Below are positions 15,825-25,485 of a DNA stretch of 36,664 nucleotides, in pieces. The notes under the pieces are model-generated. The model ran no database searches and had not been told where the DNA came from. It saw only the letters and a program-made list of their open reading frames with translations. Location of the stretch: the NCBI GenBank assembly GCA_017531985.1, contig JAFXJY010000007.1:1-36664 (forward strand), given 5' to 3'. Source of the stretch: Bacteroidaceae bacterium (GTDB lineage: Bacteria > Bacteroidota > Bacteroidia > Bacteroidales > Barnesiellaceae_A). Position numbers and translations under genes: made by a program. Position 1 is the first letter of the stretch; the number at the start of each line of letters is the position of its first letter.

Positions 15825-16823
15825 TTATAGGAACGTATCGGCCATACGAGCAATGGCTTTCTTAACAGATGTGCGGCGGTATAGTATCTCGTACATGCAA
15901 TCCAATATTGGCATGGCAACTTCATACTTGGCATTGACCTCATGCATACATTTAGTACCGTAGTATCCCTCTGCAATCATGTCCATCTCCACTTGGGCCG
16001 ACTTCACAGAGTATCCGCGTCCTATCATTGTTCCGAAGTTGTGGTTGCGGCTGAAACGTGAATATGCCGTTACGAGAAGGTCGCCCAGATACACCGAGTC
16101 GCTCATGTCGCGTACGACGTCGGGCGAAGCGGCTTGAAGGAAGTGCGACATCTCTTTCAGTGCATTTGACACGAGCATGGCTTGGAAGTTATCGCCACAT
16201 CGCGAGCCTTGGCACACGCCCGAGGCAATGGCATATACGTTCTTCAATACGGCACAGTACTCAATACCCATTACGTCGGACGATATGATGGTGCGTAGCT
16301 TGTTGCATGAGAGTGCCTTAGCAAAGCTTCTTGCCATCTCTGTATTTTGGCAGCCGACGGTCAGGTACGACAGGCGTTCGAGAGCAACTTCTTCGGCATG
16401 GCAAGGTCCGCCTATAACGGCAAGCATTTCGTCCGATACTCCGTACATTTGCTTAAAGTAGTCGGTTACAATCAAGTTCTCGTCAGGAACGATACCTTTG
16501 ATGGCCGATACAATAAATTTGTCTTTGAGACTTGCTGTGAGTTTTTCAAGGTGCGATTTAAGATAGGGCGATGGGGTTGCGAATAGTAGTGTATCAGCCT
16601 CATTGACCACAGCATTGATGTCCGAACTGAAATCAATGCGGCTGGGGTCAAAGGCAACATCCGACAAGTAGGCCGGATTGTGACCGTCGCGTATGAAGTC
16701 GGCTATGCGATCATCGCGACGCATGTACCACAATATTCGCTCCTCGTTGTTAAGCACCAATTTGGCGAGAGCGGTAGCCCAGCTACCGCCTCCCATAATG
16801 GCTATTTTACCTGTGGGTTGCAT
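15825..16823 (-). CDS. gpsA: NAD(P)-dependent glycerol-3-phosphate dehydrogenase
   Basis: 332 residues. It makes sn-glycerol-3-phosphate for phospholipid synthesis from dihydroxyacetone phosphate. Evidence: the Rossmann start IAIMGGGSWATALAKLVL, SAIKGIVPDENLIVTDYF with the conserved Lys, GGPCHAEEVALERLSYL, and EYCAVLKNVYAIASGVCQG carrying the catalytic Lys. It begins eight bases after the lysS stop codon, so the two are surely co-transcribed. Confidence 0.96.
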   Translation of the reverse strand: MQPTGKIAIMGGGSWATALAKLVLNNEERILWYMRRDDRIADFIRDGHNPAYLSDVAFDPSRIDFSSDINAVVNEADTLLFATPSPYLKSHLEKLTASLKDKFIVSAIKGIVPDENLIVTDYFKQMYGVSDEMLAVIGGPCHAEEVALERLSYLTVGCQNTEMARSFAKALSCNKLRTIISSDVMGIEYCAVLKNVYAIASGVCQGSRCGDNFQAMLVSNALKEMSHFLQAASPDVVRDMSDSVYLGDLLVTAYSRFSRNHNFGTMIGRGYSVKSAQVEMDMIAEGYYGTKCMHEVNAKYEVAMPILDCMYEILYRRTSVKKAIARMADTFL

Positions 16824-16831
16824 AGTAAAAT

Positions 16832-18562
16832 TTATTTTTTAACTTGCTCAATCCATGCAGCAACGTTGTCGACTGTGGGGTTGGGCAGGTTGAGTTTGTA
16901 TTTTTTGTTGACACCGCATATCTCTTGGTGCAACTTCTGCGGGTTTACTTCGGCCATTGCAGCAACTGTCAAGTAGCCGGCTTTCTGTATGGGTGCTACC
17001 CATTCGGCAGGAATGCCTAATGCTGTGTAGGCGGCTTCTGTATCGCGTTTCTGTGTCTTTTCGGGACGCATTTGGGGGAAGAGCAGTACCTCTTGTATGG
17101 TCGACTGGTTGGTCATGAACATGACAAGACGGTCCATGCCTATGCCTATACCGCCTGTGGGAGGCATTCCGTATTCGAGTGCTCGCAGGAAGTCTTGATC
17201 GATAAACATTGCCTCGTCATCGCCTTTCTCCGAGAGGCGAAGTTGCTCCATGAAACGCTCGCGTTGGTCTACGGGGTCGTTCAGCTCGGAGTATGCATTG
17301 GCAAGTTCTTTACCATTTACCATCAGCTCAAAGCGTTCGGTAAGTTCGGGATTTGTGCGGTGACGCTTGGTCAGAGGCGACATCTCGATGGGGTAGTCAG
17401 TGATAAATGTGGGCTGGATATAGTTGCCTTCGCATTTCTCTCCGAATATCTCGTCGATGAGTTTGCCTTTACCCATTGTCTCATCAATTTCGATGTTGAG
17501 TTGCTTGCACACGTTGCGTAGGTCATCTTCGCTCATGCCGGTAATATCCACTCCGGTGTGTTCTTTGATGGCTTCTATCATGGTTACTCGCTTGAATGGT
17601 GCCTTGAAACTTACTTGATTTTCGCCGATGGTTATCTCGGTGGTTCCGTTTACGGCTATACATATCTTTTCAAGCAGCTGCTCGGTGAATGACATCAACC
17701 AGTTATAGTCCTTGTAGGATACATACAGCTCCATGCAAGTAAACTCGGGGTTGTGTGTGCGGTCCATACCTTCATTACGGAAGTTGCGAGAGAACTCGTA
17801 GACACCTTCGAAACCACCTACGATGAGGCGTTTGAGGTACAACTCGTTGGCAATGCGTAGATATAGGGGGATGTCTAATGCATTGTGGTGGGTAATGAAC
17901 GGACGTGCCGATGCTCCTCCGGGGATGGCTTGTAGCACGGGGGTGTCTACTTCTATGTATCCGTGAGCATTCATGAAGTCACGCATGGTGTTGAATACGA
18001 TGGCACGTTTCATGAATATGTCTTTGACACCTTCATTTACAACGAGGTCGACATAGCGTTGACGATAACGCAACTCGGGGTCGTTGAATGCATCGTATAC
18101 TACTCCATCTTTCATCTTGACGATGGGGAGCGGACGCAATGACTTGGATAGCACGGTGAGTTCTTGTGCGTGGATTGTGATTTCGCCCATCTGAGTGCGG
18201 AACACAAATCCCTTGATGCCTACAAAATCTCCTATATCGAGTAGTTTCTTGAATACGGTGTTGTATAACTCTTTGTCCTCACCGGGGCAGAGGTCGTCAC
18301 GCGAGATGTATACTTGTATGCGACCTTGCGAATCCTTCAATTCCATGAAGGAGGCTTTACCCATGATACGACGGCTCATGATACGACCGGCTACCGATAC
18401 CTGTCGTGGCTCGTCTTCATCACGGAATGACTCTTTAATCTCTGTTGTATAAGCATTTACAGAATATTCGGCCGCGGGATAAGGCTCAATGCCCATGCGG
18501 CGTAATTCTTCCATACTGTTGCGACGAATAATTTCCTGTTCGCTAAGTTCCAATATATTCAT
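16832..18562 (-). CDS. lysS: Lysyl-tRNA synthetase (class II)
   Basis: 576 residues. An N-terminal OB-fold anticodon-binding domain ([20 protein letters not shown]) precedes the class II catalytic core with motif 2 ([20 protein letters not shown]) and motif 3 ([14 protein letters not shown]). A ~75-residue C-terminal extension ending WIEQVKK follows motif 3, which I believe is usual for Bacteroidales LysRS. I use the ATG at 18562 ([15 protein letters not shown]) because upstream residues read as non-homologous hydrophobic sequence through the promoter. It heads the lysS-gpsA-pgi operon. Confidence 0.97.
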   Translation of the reverse strand: MNILELSEQEIIRRNSMEELRRMGIEPYPAAEYSVNAYTTEIKESFRDEDEPRQVSVAGRIMSRRIMGKASFMELKDSQGRIQVYISRDDLCPGEDKELYNTVFKKLLDIGDFVGIKGFVFRTQMGEITIHAQELTVLSKSLRPLPIVKMKDGVVYDAFNDPELRYRQRYVDLVVNEGVKDIFMKRAIVFNTMRDFMNAHGYIEVDTPVLQAIPGGASARPFITHHNALDIPLYLRIANELYLKRLIVGGFEGVYEFSRNFRNEGMDRTHNPEFTCMELYVSYKDYNWLMSFTEQLLEKICIAVNGTTEITIGENQVSFKAPFKRVTMIEAIKEHTGVDITGMSEDDLRNVCKQLNIEIDETMGKGKLIDEIFGEKCEGNYIQPTFITDYPIEMSPLTKRHRTNPELTERFELMVNGKELANAYSELNDPVDQRERFMEQLRLSEKGDDEAMFIDQDFLRALEYGMPPTGGIGIGMDRLVMFMTNQSTIQEVLLFPQMRPEKTQKRDTEAAYTALGIPAEWVAPIQKAGYLTVAAMAEVNPQKLHQEICGVNKKYKLNLPNPTVDNVAAWIEQVKK

Positions 18563-18585
18563 AACTTTCGAAATACTATTTGGTG

Positions 18586-18593
18586 CAAAAATA
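18586..18593 (-). promoter_or_regulatory. -7 box of the lysS operon promoter
   Basis: TATTTTTG on the minus strand, 23 bases before ATG 18562; no good -33 TTG at the right distance. The leader would be very short. Confidence 0.45.
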
Positions 18594-18770
18594 CAAAAAA
18601 AATATGTTAAGCCCATACATTATTATTCTAAATCTTATTATTATCTCTCTATACCCTTGTAAAAGAGTGTTGAAGGCTGAAACTATTGCCGGGTTGATGT
18701 TGTTGCCTTTAATAGGAAATGGTAATGCAATCGGTTGCACCCACATTGAATGGAAAAATTAAACTTATGG

Positions 18771-18801
18771 TTGTGTGGTTAGTATTGTGGCATTACCTTT
18801 G
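18771..18801 (+). promoter_or_regulatory. Promoter of a predicted non-coding RNA
   Basis: TTG (18771-18773), an exact 20-base spacer and TACCTTTG (18794-18801). It points into a gap with no plus-strand gene for more than 10 kb, and transcription would run to the terminator at 19116-19155. Confidence 0.6.
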
Positions 18802-18807
18802 CATCGT

Positions 18808-19155
18808 GATAATCGAATTGAGGTTATTGCACTCCACCGATTGTGGAAATTATACAATAGGATTAAGGTAAAGATTGGTTTTATCATTACAGCGAATAAA
18901 GATTAGTAAATAGGTTCTTTAAGGTAAATTGTTAGGATAGGTAAATTTGATTGTTTGTAAGGTTTTGATAGGTTAAGTGTAAAAAGATTTAGGTTAGTAT
19001 TGACAGCAATCATCGAGAGGTGACCCTGCTGTGAGCTTTCGATGAAGGCTCGTTGGGAGGTTGCGGAACTCCGCAACCTCCGGAGAGAGCAGGAAACTGC
19101 TTCCCCCAGTATAACGCAGAGGAATACATGCTCCATGTATTCCTCTGCTGTTTTT
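18808..19155 (+). ncRNA. Unclassified structured RNA transcript, about 350 nt
   Basis: The region lacks a credible protein frame but has a promoter, a series of stable hairpins and a terminator. The first ~190 bases are AT-rich with several TAGGTTA-like sequences. The 3' half holds a hairpin at 19033-19051 (GAGCTTTC/GAAGGCTC), an 11-bp hairpin with an AACT loop at 19056-19081 (GGAGGTTGCGG stem), and a GAAA-tetraloop hairpin at 19088-19101 (AGCAG/CTGCT). CCTGCT at 19025-19030 can instead pair with AGCAGG at 19088-19093, closing the first two hairpins into a three-way junction, so two folds compete. I could not match it to RNase P RNA, tmRNA, SRP RNA, 6S RNA or a known riboswitch. No gene follows directly on its strand, so it is not an obvious mRNA leader. 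Confidence 0.55.
19116..19155 (+). terminator. Strong terminator of the non-coding RNA
   Basis: A perfect 15-bp stem (19116-19130 with 19134-19148, core GAGGAATACATG) with a three-base loop, followed by TG and five T. From 19156 to 19352 I see no gene or motif. Confidence 0.85.
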
Positions 19156-19352
19156 AGGCGATAATATGTTGGTTGCGGATGGTTGTGGAGAGCCGAAAAA
19201 GGGTGGGGGTAAGCATATAGTTTTGGTGGTGTTCTCTGTGGATTTTACACCATTGTTACTACTGCTTGATGTGGCTGCTGTTTGTGTGCAATACGAGCCG
19301 CAACGGTTAGAAAATCGTTGTGAAATAGGGAATTATGATGTGTAGTGTGTCG

Positions 19353-19745
19353 TTATTTTTGTAGTAGACGTTGTAGCATCTGCTGGTTCTCGGAGATGAG
19401 TGTTCTTATGTAGTCGAGTTGACTGATGAGCAACTCAATCTTGCGATGCTGATCATTTATCAAGGCTTCTTGTTGTTTCAGTAACTCGTTCAAGTTCTTT
19501 ATATTGATGGGTTCTTGATATCCGGTTGTAAGCATCTCTCCATCGCCCAGTATTAACCATGTGGGGTTAAGCTCGGGATATGTGCGTAAAATTTTTACAA
19601 TGCTATCGTAGGACAAACCTTTGCCGCTTCGTCTTTGTTTGCCCAATGTTCCAACTGCTATTTTGCTTTGTACGGTTATACGATTGTCATTTAGCCCTTT
19701 GTGTGCCATGAACATATCTAACCTTGAAAATAATGTGCTTTCCAT
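19353..19745 (-). CDS. Small HTH (XRE/phage-repressor type) regulator with coiled-coil tail
   Basis: 130 residues from ATG 19745; a longer reading to 19838 would add a hydrophobic stretch running into the amylase terminator and is rejected. Residues ~1-75 resemble the Bacteroidales family of lambda-repressor-like HTH proteins: an N-terminal helix pair (LFSRLDMFMAHKGLNDNRI), a Lys/Arg-rich recognition area (LGKQRRSGKGLSYDSIVKIL) and the frequent ending NPTWLILGDGEML. Residues ~85-130 are Leu/Gln-rich and probably a coiled coil for oligomerisation (LNELLKQQEALINDQHRKIE). The target is unknown; the gene lies between the ncRNA and the amylase operon end and is probably unrelated to starch. Confidence 0.8.
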   Translation of the reverse strand: MESTLFSRLDMFMAHKGLNDNRITVQSKIAVGTLGKQRRSGKGLSYDSIVKILRTYPELNPTWLILGDGEMLTTGYQEPINIKNLNELLKQQEALINDQHRKIELLISQLDYIRTLISENQQMLQRLLQK

Positions 19746-19835
19746 TCTGTGGTATATTTGGTAAGAGAATATAATATTATGTAAAATTGTGAGTGTAAAG
19801 ATATATAAAAAATGGAATTTTATATAACTTTTTTC

Positions 19836-19874
19836 CAAAAAAATAAGTCCGATGAAAAAACCATCGGACTTATT
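19836..19874 (-). terminator. Terminator of the susC-amylase operon
   Basis: On the minus strand a perfect 13-bp stem (19874-19862 with 19854-19842, AATAAGTCCGATG) with a seven-base loop runs into a T-rich tract, 27 bases after the amylase stop. Confidence 0.88.
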
Positions 19875-19900
19875 GGTATGTTTGTGTAGAGAAAAATCAA

Positions 19901-22651
19901 TTATTTCTTTACAAATTTCAAACTTTGAGTCTCTCTTCCGTTCTTGATATTCAGGATGTACATGCCGGCGGGAAGGTCTTTTATTTCGACACAGTTGCCG
20001 TTGGCTTGTTTTACTAAGTTGCCGGCTATGTTGAATATTGATAGTTCTCCCTGTGCATTGGTGTAGACGTAGTCGCTGGCAGGGTTGGGATAGAGTGTGT
20101 ATTCAACCTTGTCGTTTATTACGTTGTCTACGCCTGTTGGCTCAAAGTTTACGTATATAACACAATTGTGAGCAGGAACCGACTGACTGAATGATGTGCT
20201 GCTTACTTCGATGGTTTCGTCAGTGAGCAAGTTGGTCCATGTACCGGTCTTGGGGAAGGTCATGGTGTAGTTGCCATCGTTGTGTGTAAGGTTGATGGCT
20301 ACTACAACGCTCTTGTTGCCGTCTTTGCTGGTAAGTGTTACGAAACGACCGTTTGTCCAATCGCTTTCGTTCAACTTGTAGGTGAATGTAGCATCGGTGG
20401 CAAACAGTTCGGCATGGTAGTTGCGAAGGTTGTTCAACTTGGCATAAGCCATCCACAGACGATGACGCTCGGGATCTTGGGCATACTCCCATTTTACGGG
20501 CTTCTCGGCAGTGCGGTCGCCATTGTAGTTGATGCTGTAATCGTATCCGAGTTCGCCAAATTGCCATATCATCTTAGGTCCGGGAACGGTGAGGAATTGT
20601 GCTACGTTGGCTATGGCTTGATCCATGCGTACGGCTTCGTTGGTTTTCACGGTCATGTAGCCATATTGTTGAGCTTTGTATGTAGTACGCTCTTCATCGT
20701 GGCTCTCCATGTAACCTACAAGACCATTTTTGGGCATGTTGCTTCCGTTGGCATATACGCCGGCTACACCGCTACCCGATTGGTATCCCATGGCCGATTG
20801 ACAATAAGCATAGTTCATGTTACGCCAGCACATCATGCCATCTTGTGCCAATACTCGCTCTTCGCTTTCGTCGCAGAGGTGTTCGAGTATCATGCAAGCA
20901 TCGGGACGCACAGCCTTGATGGCTGCATTGTATTCTTTCAGGATGTTTACACGCGATTGGTCATAGTTGCTGGCTGTGCTTTCGTTGCATTTACGGTTGG
21001 TGAAACCCTTGGTCAAGTCGAAACGGAAACCATCAATCTTGTACTCTTCGAGCAAGTAAACGAGGTTGCGTTTGATGTACTCTTTCACCTCGGGTACTTC
21101 GTGGTTGAAGTCGTGGAATACGCTGAATGGGTGGGGGGCATCAACATTGAACCATGGGTTGTTGGCTGCTGTCTTACTATTGGTGCTGTTCCACCATAGT
21201 TTACAATAGGGGAAGTTGCCTGTTGCGTGATTGTACACAACGTCGATAAAGACAGCAATGCCAAGCTTGTGACACTCGTCGATAAACATACGGTAGTCAT
21301 CATCGGTACCATATGCCTTGTCGAGAGCGTAGAAGTAGCATGGATTATAACCCCAACTGAGGTTGCCGTCAAACTCTTGTACGGGCATCAACTCGATGGC
21401 GTTAACACCGAGGCTTTGCAGGTAGGGGAGTTTCTCCATAGCGGCTTTGAGCGACTTTTGGGTAGTGAAATCGCGGAGTAGTAGTTCGTAGATAACGAGA
21501 TTGTCACGATTCTCTACTGTGAAGTCGGTCACTTGCCATTCGTATGTCGAGCCTGTTGTTGTGAATGCAGTGGCTGGTTGCTCCCATGCCTTGGCAGGAA
21601 ATTCACGCAAGCCGGGATATACATTCTTGTCTATCCATTTGTCATTCCAAGGATCGAGGATTTTAGTAGAGTAGGGGTCGGCAAAGCGGATTGCATCGCC
21701 GTTTTTAGGAACAACGTGATACTGGAAGGCGTATTCTTTACCGGGTTCAAGACCGGTAACTGTAAGCCACCAGCACTTGTTGGTGTTGTCGCGTTTCATC
21801 AGGAAGTCGTTCTTCAACTCCCAGTCGGTGTTGTCGCCTACCCAGAATACGCAGTCGCTGTAAGCACCGTTCTTATCGCAATCGAAGAGTACGAATGTTA
21901 CAGTGTTTTCATCGATGATGTTGATACCCTCTATTGTGCCGGTGGGACGAACTTGCTCAGTTACAGCGTCGCGAACGACGAGTTTCGATGATGTCTGGTG
22001 AGTTTCGCTACCGTTTGTTACTTTGGCACTGATGTTGTATTCGCCTTTCTGAGCAAAAGTGTACACCTTTACCAGTGACGATGAGTTGGCCGAGTTGAAT
22101 GTTTCGGTGCCGTTAGGACCGGTAATGTCGAGTGTGATGTCGGCTTTTTTGGTAGCCATGACGGTGATAGTAGCCTTCTCTCCAACGCTGATGATACCCG
22201 ATGCGGGAAGACCTTGTATCTCGGCATAGAGGGCGGCATCGGTACACTCTAACATGATGTCGGGGCGTGTTTGTTTCGAGCCATCGGCATTGCGGACAAC
22301 AACACCTATGCGTTTCATTTCGATGCTTGCACCGAAGTATTCACGCACAGTGGGACCCATTGTGAGCGACCATGAGCCATCGCTGTTCTTAGTCATTTTG
22401 TACTTCTCGCTATTGTCGCACCATTTCGATGGTCCGTTGTGCCATGTATCGGTGTCATCTACAACACCTATGTGTACATAGAGTTGGTCGCTTGATGCAA
22501 AGATTTTGTCTTTGTCACTCCATGTAAAAGTTCCTTCTTGGTCGGCATTGAGAGGACTGGGGGTGGTTGTATATGTGCCTTGTGAGTCGGCTGCCAGTGC
22601 TGTCAATGCTGTGAAGATGGTTGCTATTAAGAGTAAAAAATTCTTTTGCAT
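19901..22651 (-). CDS. Secreted GH13 alpha-amylase with T9SS sorting domain
   Basis: 916 residues. A Sec signal peptide (1-20, ends ALTALA) is followed by a starch-binding-like beta domain (~25-140), an Ig-like region (~150-230), a CBM48/E-set-like domain (~235-365), the GH13 barrel (~385-750) and a C-terminal beta domain. Conserved regions: DVVYNH (470-475), GFRFD with nucleophile Asp545, ILE with acid/base Glu590, and SHD with Asp652. The catalytic triad is complete. The last ~70 residues (YTLYPNPASDYVY ... GMYILNIKNGRETQSLKFVKK, from ~851) are a T9SS type A sorting signal, so the enzyme should be displayed on or released from the cell surface. It occupies the place of the SusG lipoprotein in the classical Sus operon. 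Confidence 0.95.
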   Translation of the reverse strand: MQKNFLLLIATIFTALTALAADSQGTYTTTPSPLNADQEGTFTWSDKDKIFASSDQLYVHIGVVDDTDTWHNGPSKWCDNSEKYKMTKNSDGSWSLTMGPTVREYFGASIEMKRIGVVVRNADGSKQTRPDIMLECTDAALYAEIQGLPASGIISVGEKATITVMATKKADITLDITGPNGTETFNSANSSSLVKVYTFAQKGEYNISAKVTNGSETHQTSSKLVVRDAVTEQVRPTGTIEGINIIDENTVTFVLFDCDKNGAYSDCVFWVGDNTDWELKNDFLMKRDNTNKCWWLTVTGLEPGKEYAFQYHVVPKNGDAIRFADPYSTKILDPWNDKWIDKNVYPGLREFPAKAWEQPATAFTTTGSTYEWQVTDFTVENRDNLVIYELLLRDFTTQKSLKAAMEKLPYLQSLGVNAIELMPVQEFDGNLSWGYNPCYFYALDKAYGTDDDYRMFIDECHKLGIAVFIDVVYNHATGNFPYCKLWWNSTNSKTAANNPWFNVDAPHPFSVFHDFNHEVPEVKEYIKRNLVYLLEEYKIDGFRFDLTKGFTNRKCNESTASNYDQSRVNILKEYNAAIKAVRPDACMILEHLCDESEERVLAQDGMMCWRNMNYAYCQSAMGYQSGSGVAGVYANGSNMPKNGLVGYMESHDEERTTYKAQQYGYMTVKTNEAVRMDQAIANVAQFLTVPGPKMIWQFGELGYDYSINYNGDRTAEKPVKWEYAQDPERHRLWMAYAKLNNLRNYHAELFATDATFTYKLNESDWTNGRFVTLTSKDGNKSVVVAINLTHNDGNYTMTFPKTGTWTNLLTDETIEVSSTSFSQSVPAHNCVIYVNFEPTGVDNVINDKVEYTLYPNPASDYVYTNAQGELSIFNIAGNLVKQANGNCVEIKDLPAGMYILNIKNGRETQSLKFVKK

Positions 22652-22691
22652 TGTTATAGTTTTATAATTAATACCCTATTGTTATAATAGC

Positions 22692-22726
22692 AAGGCGGCA
22701 TACTCTTGTGTGGGTATGCCGACCTT
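22692..22726 (-). other. Intercistronic hairpin before the amylase gene
   Basis: AAGG-GGCATAC (22692-22703) pairs with GTATGCC-CCTT (22714-22726) with small bulges. There is no T-run after it on the minus strand, so it is more likely an mRNA stability or processing element than a terminator. Confidence 0.5.
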
Positions 22727-22751
22727 GTTTGTTGATTATTTTACCAACTCA

Positions 22752-24206
22752 TTAGAGTTTAGTAACGGTGTAGTAAGGAGTTTGGGCACAGAAGTAGAAA
22801 CGAACCTCATAGTCGCCTGCCTCGGCAACTGAGAAGTTTCCGCCATCGCGTGCAAGCGTTCCATCACCAGCACCGGCATCGCCGTAGTTGATTGTCCATC
22901 CTTCGTCGGCACGAATCTTAAACTCGGCACCTGCATCCAATGTAAGAGTGGCTACTAAGTAGTCCATGCCAGCCTCAGTAGAGAGTGTCATGGGAACATC
23001 GGGTGAACCCCACTCGTTGAAGGTACCTACAAGACCCCAAGTATTCACTGTGTTGAGGATTGTGAGGTTGAGGTTGGCTGCATCGAAGAGTACTTCGTAG
23101 CTGAATGCACTGTATTGTGTGATGTTACTTGCATCACCGTCAGTTGAGAGAAGCATTGATGTAGCCTCGGCAGCAGCCTCCTCACCGGCACCGTAGTTAG
23201 TACCGTTCCAGTCGGCTTGCGACGAAATCTTCCAGCCGTTGGCACCTGCTCCGTTCAATACGATCCAACCTTGTGCGGGGGCACCTGACACGCTGTAAAG
23301 ACGTTGACCGTCTGTTTGGCTCCAACCACTGAAATCACCTACAACGAAGTATTCGGTAACGTCGGGAACAACTTCAACAGTGTAAGTATAGGCTTCCATG
23401 TTGAGTGTAATCTTGTAGTTGCCGGCACCGGGGAACTTCATTGCACCTACGGCCGACTTGTCATCAGCAAGAGAACCTTCTGCCGATGTGCTGCCGTCAG
23501 CCTCAGTGTTACCCAATACAGTAGCCCATTCTTGGCTGTCGATAGCCGATTGAGGAGCAACTTTCCAATATGACTCACCCTCTACGGTTACTGTAATGGT
23601 GAAGATAGGATCTTCATAAACATCTTTACCGCTGTGGTTGAACTTATAGTCGCTAACCAATCCCCAACCTGTCAACTCACCGATGAGGTAGTAAGCACTC
23701 TCGATGGGAGTTGCAACGGGTGTTACAGTGGCAGTAATAACATTTGATGCCAATTCGAAGTTGCGACCGCTTGCGTCTTTAACCAATGCACCGAGACGGT
23801 TGTAGAATGTGTCGGGTTGGGGACGTTTGCCAAAGAGTGTTTGTACCTTGGTGTTCAAGTCGGCTGCTGCTACTTTGGCAACATTGCCTTCAACGGTTAC
23901 AGGAATAGTTACAGCAGCTGCCATGTCTTCTGTGGCTGCCATTGTAAGTGTGTATTCGAGTGTAGTACCTGCACTCAACTCGGGAGTTGCACTCAGGTCT
24001 ATTGTGAAGGCAGCTACTGAATCGGCTGCGTATGTATTCAAGTCAATTGCCTGTGCATACTCTTGTGCTGTGATGTTAATGGCAACTTTGGCTGAATCGA
24101 CGGGGTCGTAGCTTACGGGAGGTACGCCGGGTTCGATTTCGGGTGTACAAGCCGAGAAAGCTACCACACCTGCCAACAATGTGCTGAAAATCGATATTTT
24201 TTTCAT
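22752..24206 (-). CDS. SusF-like starch-binding outer-membrane lipoprotein
   Basis: 484 residues. The lipoprotein signal ends GVVAFSAC (Cys20). An N-terminal Ig-like domain (~40-165) is followed by three related starch-binding modules starting at ~171 (YYLIGELTGWG), ~287 (YFVVGDFSGWS) and ~388 (WGLVGTFNEWG). The repeated G-x(2-3)-GW/EW motif is typical of SusE/SusF CBMs. Three modules fit SusF better than SusE. These proteins hold starch at the cell surface next to SusC/SusD and have no catalysis. It lies 83 bases after the SusE-like gene. Confidence 0.88.
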   Translation of the reverse strand: MKKISIFSTLLAGVVAFSACTPEIEPGVPPVSYDPVDSAKVAINITAQEYAQAIDLNTYAADSVAAFTIDLSATPELSAGTTLEYTLTMAATEDMAAAVTIPVTVEGNVAKVAAADLNTKVQTLFGKRPQPDTFYNRLGALVKDASGRNFELASNVITATVTPVATPIESAYYLIGELTGWGLVSDYKFNHSGKDVYEDPIFTITVTVEGESYWKVAPQSAIDSQEWATVLGNTEADGSTSAEGSLADDKSAVGAMKFPGAGNYKITLNMEAYTYTVEVVPDVTEYFVVGDFSGWSQTDGQRLYSVSGAPAQGWIVLNGAGANGWKISSQADWNGTNYGAGEEAAAEATSMLLSTDGDASNITQYSAFSYEVLFDAANLNLTILNTVNTWGLVGTFNEWGSPDVPMTLSTEAGMDYLVATLTLDAGAEFKIRADEGWTINYGDAGAGDGTLARDGGNFSVAEAGDYEVRFYFCAQTPYYTVTKL

Positions 24207-24243
24207 TTTTATTCGATATTATATGGTTACGGGTTTGAAGAAC

Positions 24244-24267
24244 CGGGCGAGGCGATTACCTCGCCCG
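24244..24267 (-). other. Intercistronic GC-rich hairpin between susE-like and susF-like genes
   Basis: A 9-bp perfect stem CGGGCGAGG (24244-24252) / CCTCGCCCG (24259-24267) with a 6-base loop, no T-run on the minus strand. It may stabilise upstream mRNA or reduce read-through. Confidence 0.55.
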
Positions 24268-24289
24268 ATTCGTGATATATTCTCGGTTA

Positions 24290-25459
24290 TTATTTCGCGA
24301 AGAAATAGTAGTTACCATCGAGGTCGTTGAACACTACAAGGTAAGAACCGGCTGTCACTTTGATGTTGTTGCCCGACTTAACTGTCGAGTAGGGGAATGA
24401 ATCACCACCCCAGTTGGCACTCCATGACGAGTCGTTACGGAATTTGCCTTCGCAGTCGGCATCGAAAGTCATCTCGGCATACCACAAGTGCTTCATGTTC
24501 ATAGGAGTCATTACGATGGGAGCTTCACCCCAGTTGTCGAATGAACCTACAAATTCCATAGTGGCATGTTCGGCGGGAGTTATATCGGCAGCTTCAAACT
24601 TACCCTCAAATTTCTCTGAGTTAGCTGTGAGTGTGTAGTAACCACTTTCAGCAACAGTGATGTTGCCTGAACCACCATCGTTAAATGCGAGAGCACCATC
24701 TACCATACCTACTTGGATGTCCCAGCTTCCGGGTGTGAGTACGAGCTTGTAACCCAAGCCGGCCTCAAAGTAGCCTGTGAATGTAAACTCACCGGCACCT
24801 GTCACAGTGTTGTAGCTGAATCCATCAACCAAGCTCATAGGTATCATACCGGCAGCTGCACCGGCAGCGTCGTTTGACCAGCCGTTGAAGTCACCTACCC
24901 AATAGTAGGGAGCAGGAAGTGCATCAACGAGAAGCATGTAGTAGGGTTGAACGCTCAACTTGATAACGTTAGAGTAGCAATCCTTGATAGTGGGGACGCT
25001 ATCGGTAACGGTAGCAGTTGCGTCAGAGAGGTGAGCACGCAAGCGGATGAAGATGTCCATCACACCGGGGTTCTCGTTTACATTTTCACCTTGAAGAAGG
25101 GTAATAGCCTTGTTTACTTCCTTGGTGTTGAGTTCTATCTTCTGAGTGCGACCAATGTTTTCCAACTCAACAAAAGAACCTTCGTCAAATGTTTCGCCGA
25201 AGCTCACTTGTGCATAGTATTGAGTGGGAGCTGTGAAACCATAGTCGGGTTGCTCGCGAATGTAGAGAGTCTCCATTGTAGCCGAAGCATTGGCTTCGCT
25301 CAATACATAGGTATAACCTGCGTATGCGGGAACGTTCACCTCAAATGTGAGAGTGCCTTCCTCAGCAGCCGGGTTTAGGGCTGTCATGGGGTGTTCTTGG
25401 CAACCTGTGAGGAGTGCCATACCCATGATTCCCGAGATAATATAATTAAGCTTTTTCAT
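24290..25459 (-). CDS. SusE-like starch-binding outer-membrane lipoprotein
   Basis: 389 residues. Signal peptide with lipobox LLTGC (Cys20). The N-terminal ~170 residues form an Ig/FN3-like SusE domain. Two starch-binding modules follow, starting at ~184 (YYWVGDFNGWS) and ~300 (MEFVGSFDNWG), and the chain ends GNYYFFAK. Two modules and the place directly behind susD match SusE. It starts 26 bases after the susD stop. Confidence 0.88.
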   Translation of the reverse strand: MKKLNYIISGIMGMALLTGCQEHPMTALNPAAEEGTLTFEVNVPAYAGYTYVLSEANASATMETLYIREQPDYGFTAPTQYYAQVSFGETFDEGSFVELENIGRTQKIELNTKEVNKAITLLQGENVNENPGVMDIFIRLRAHLSDATATVTDSVPTIKDCYSNVIKLSVQPYYMLLVDALPAPYYWVGDFNGWSNDAAGAAAGMIPMSLVDGFSYNTVTGAGEFTFTGYFEAGLGYKLVLTPGSWDIQVGMVDGALAFNDGGSGNITVAESGYYTLTANSEKFEGKFEAADITPAEHATMEFVGSFDNWGEAPIVMTPMNMKHLWYAEMTFDADCEGKFRNDSSWSANWGGDSFPYSTVKSGNNIKVTAGSYLVVFNDLDGNYYFFAK

Positions 25460-25485
25460 ATTATATCAGTTTTTTTGATGGTTGA

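Noticed and set aside
18580..18762. 60-codon plus-strand frame in the lysS/ncRNA gap
   Set aside because: It begins inside the lysS promoter area, has a low-complexity hydrophobic start, no ribosome-binding or family evidence, and is AT-rich like the surrounding non-coding sequence.
18808..19155. The gap RNA as RNase P RNA, tmRNA, SRP RNA or a cobalamin/T-box leader
   Set aside because: The length would fit RNase P or tmRNA, but GAGGAAAGTCC, the tmRNA tRNA-like ends, the SRP GGAAGCAGC loop, the cobalamin GCCACTG box and the T-box core are all absent, and no gene follows on that strand.
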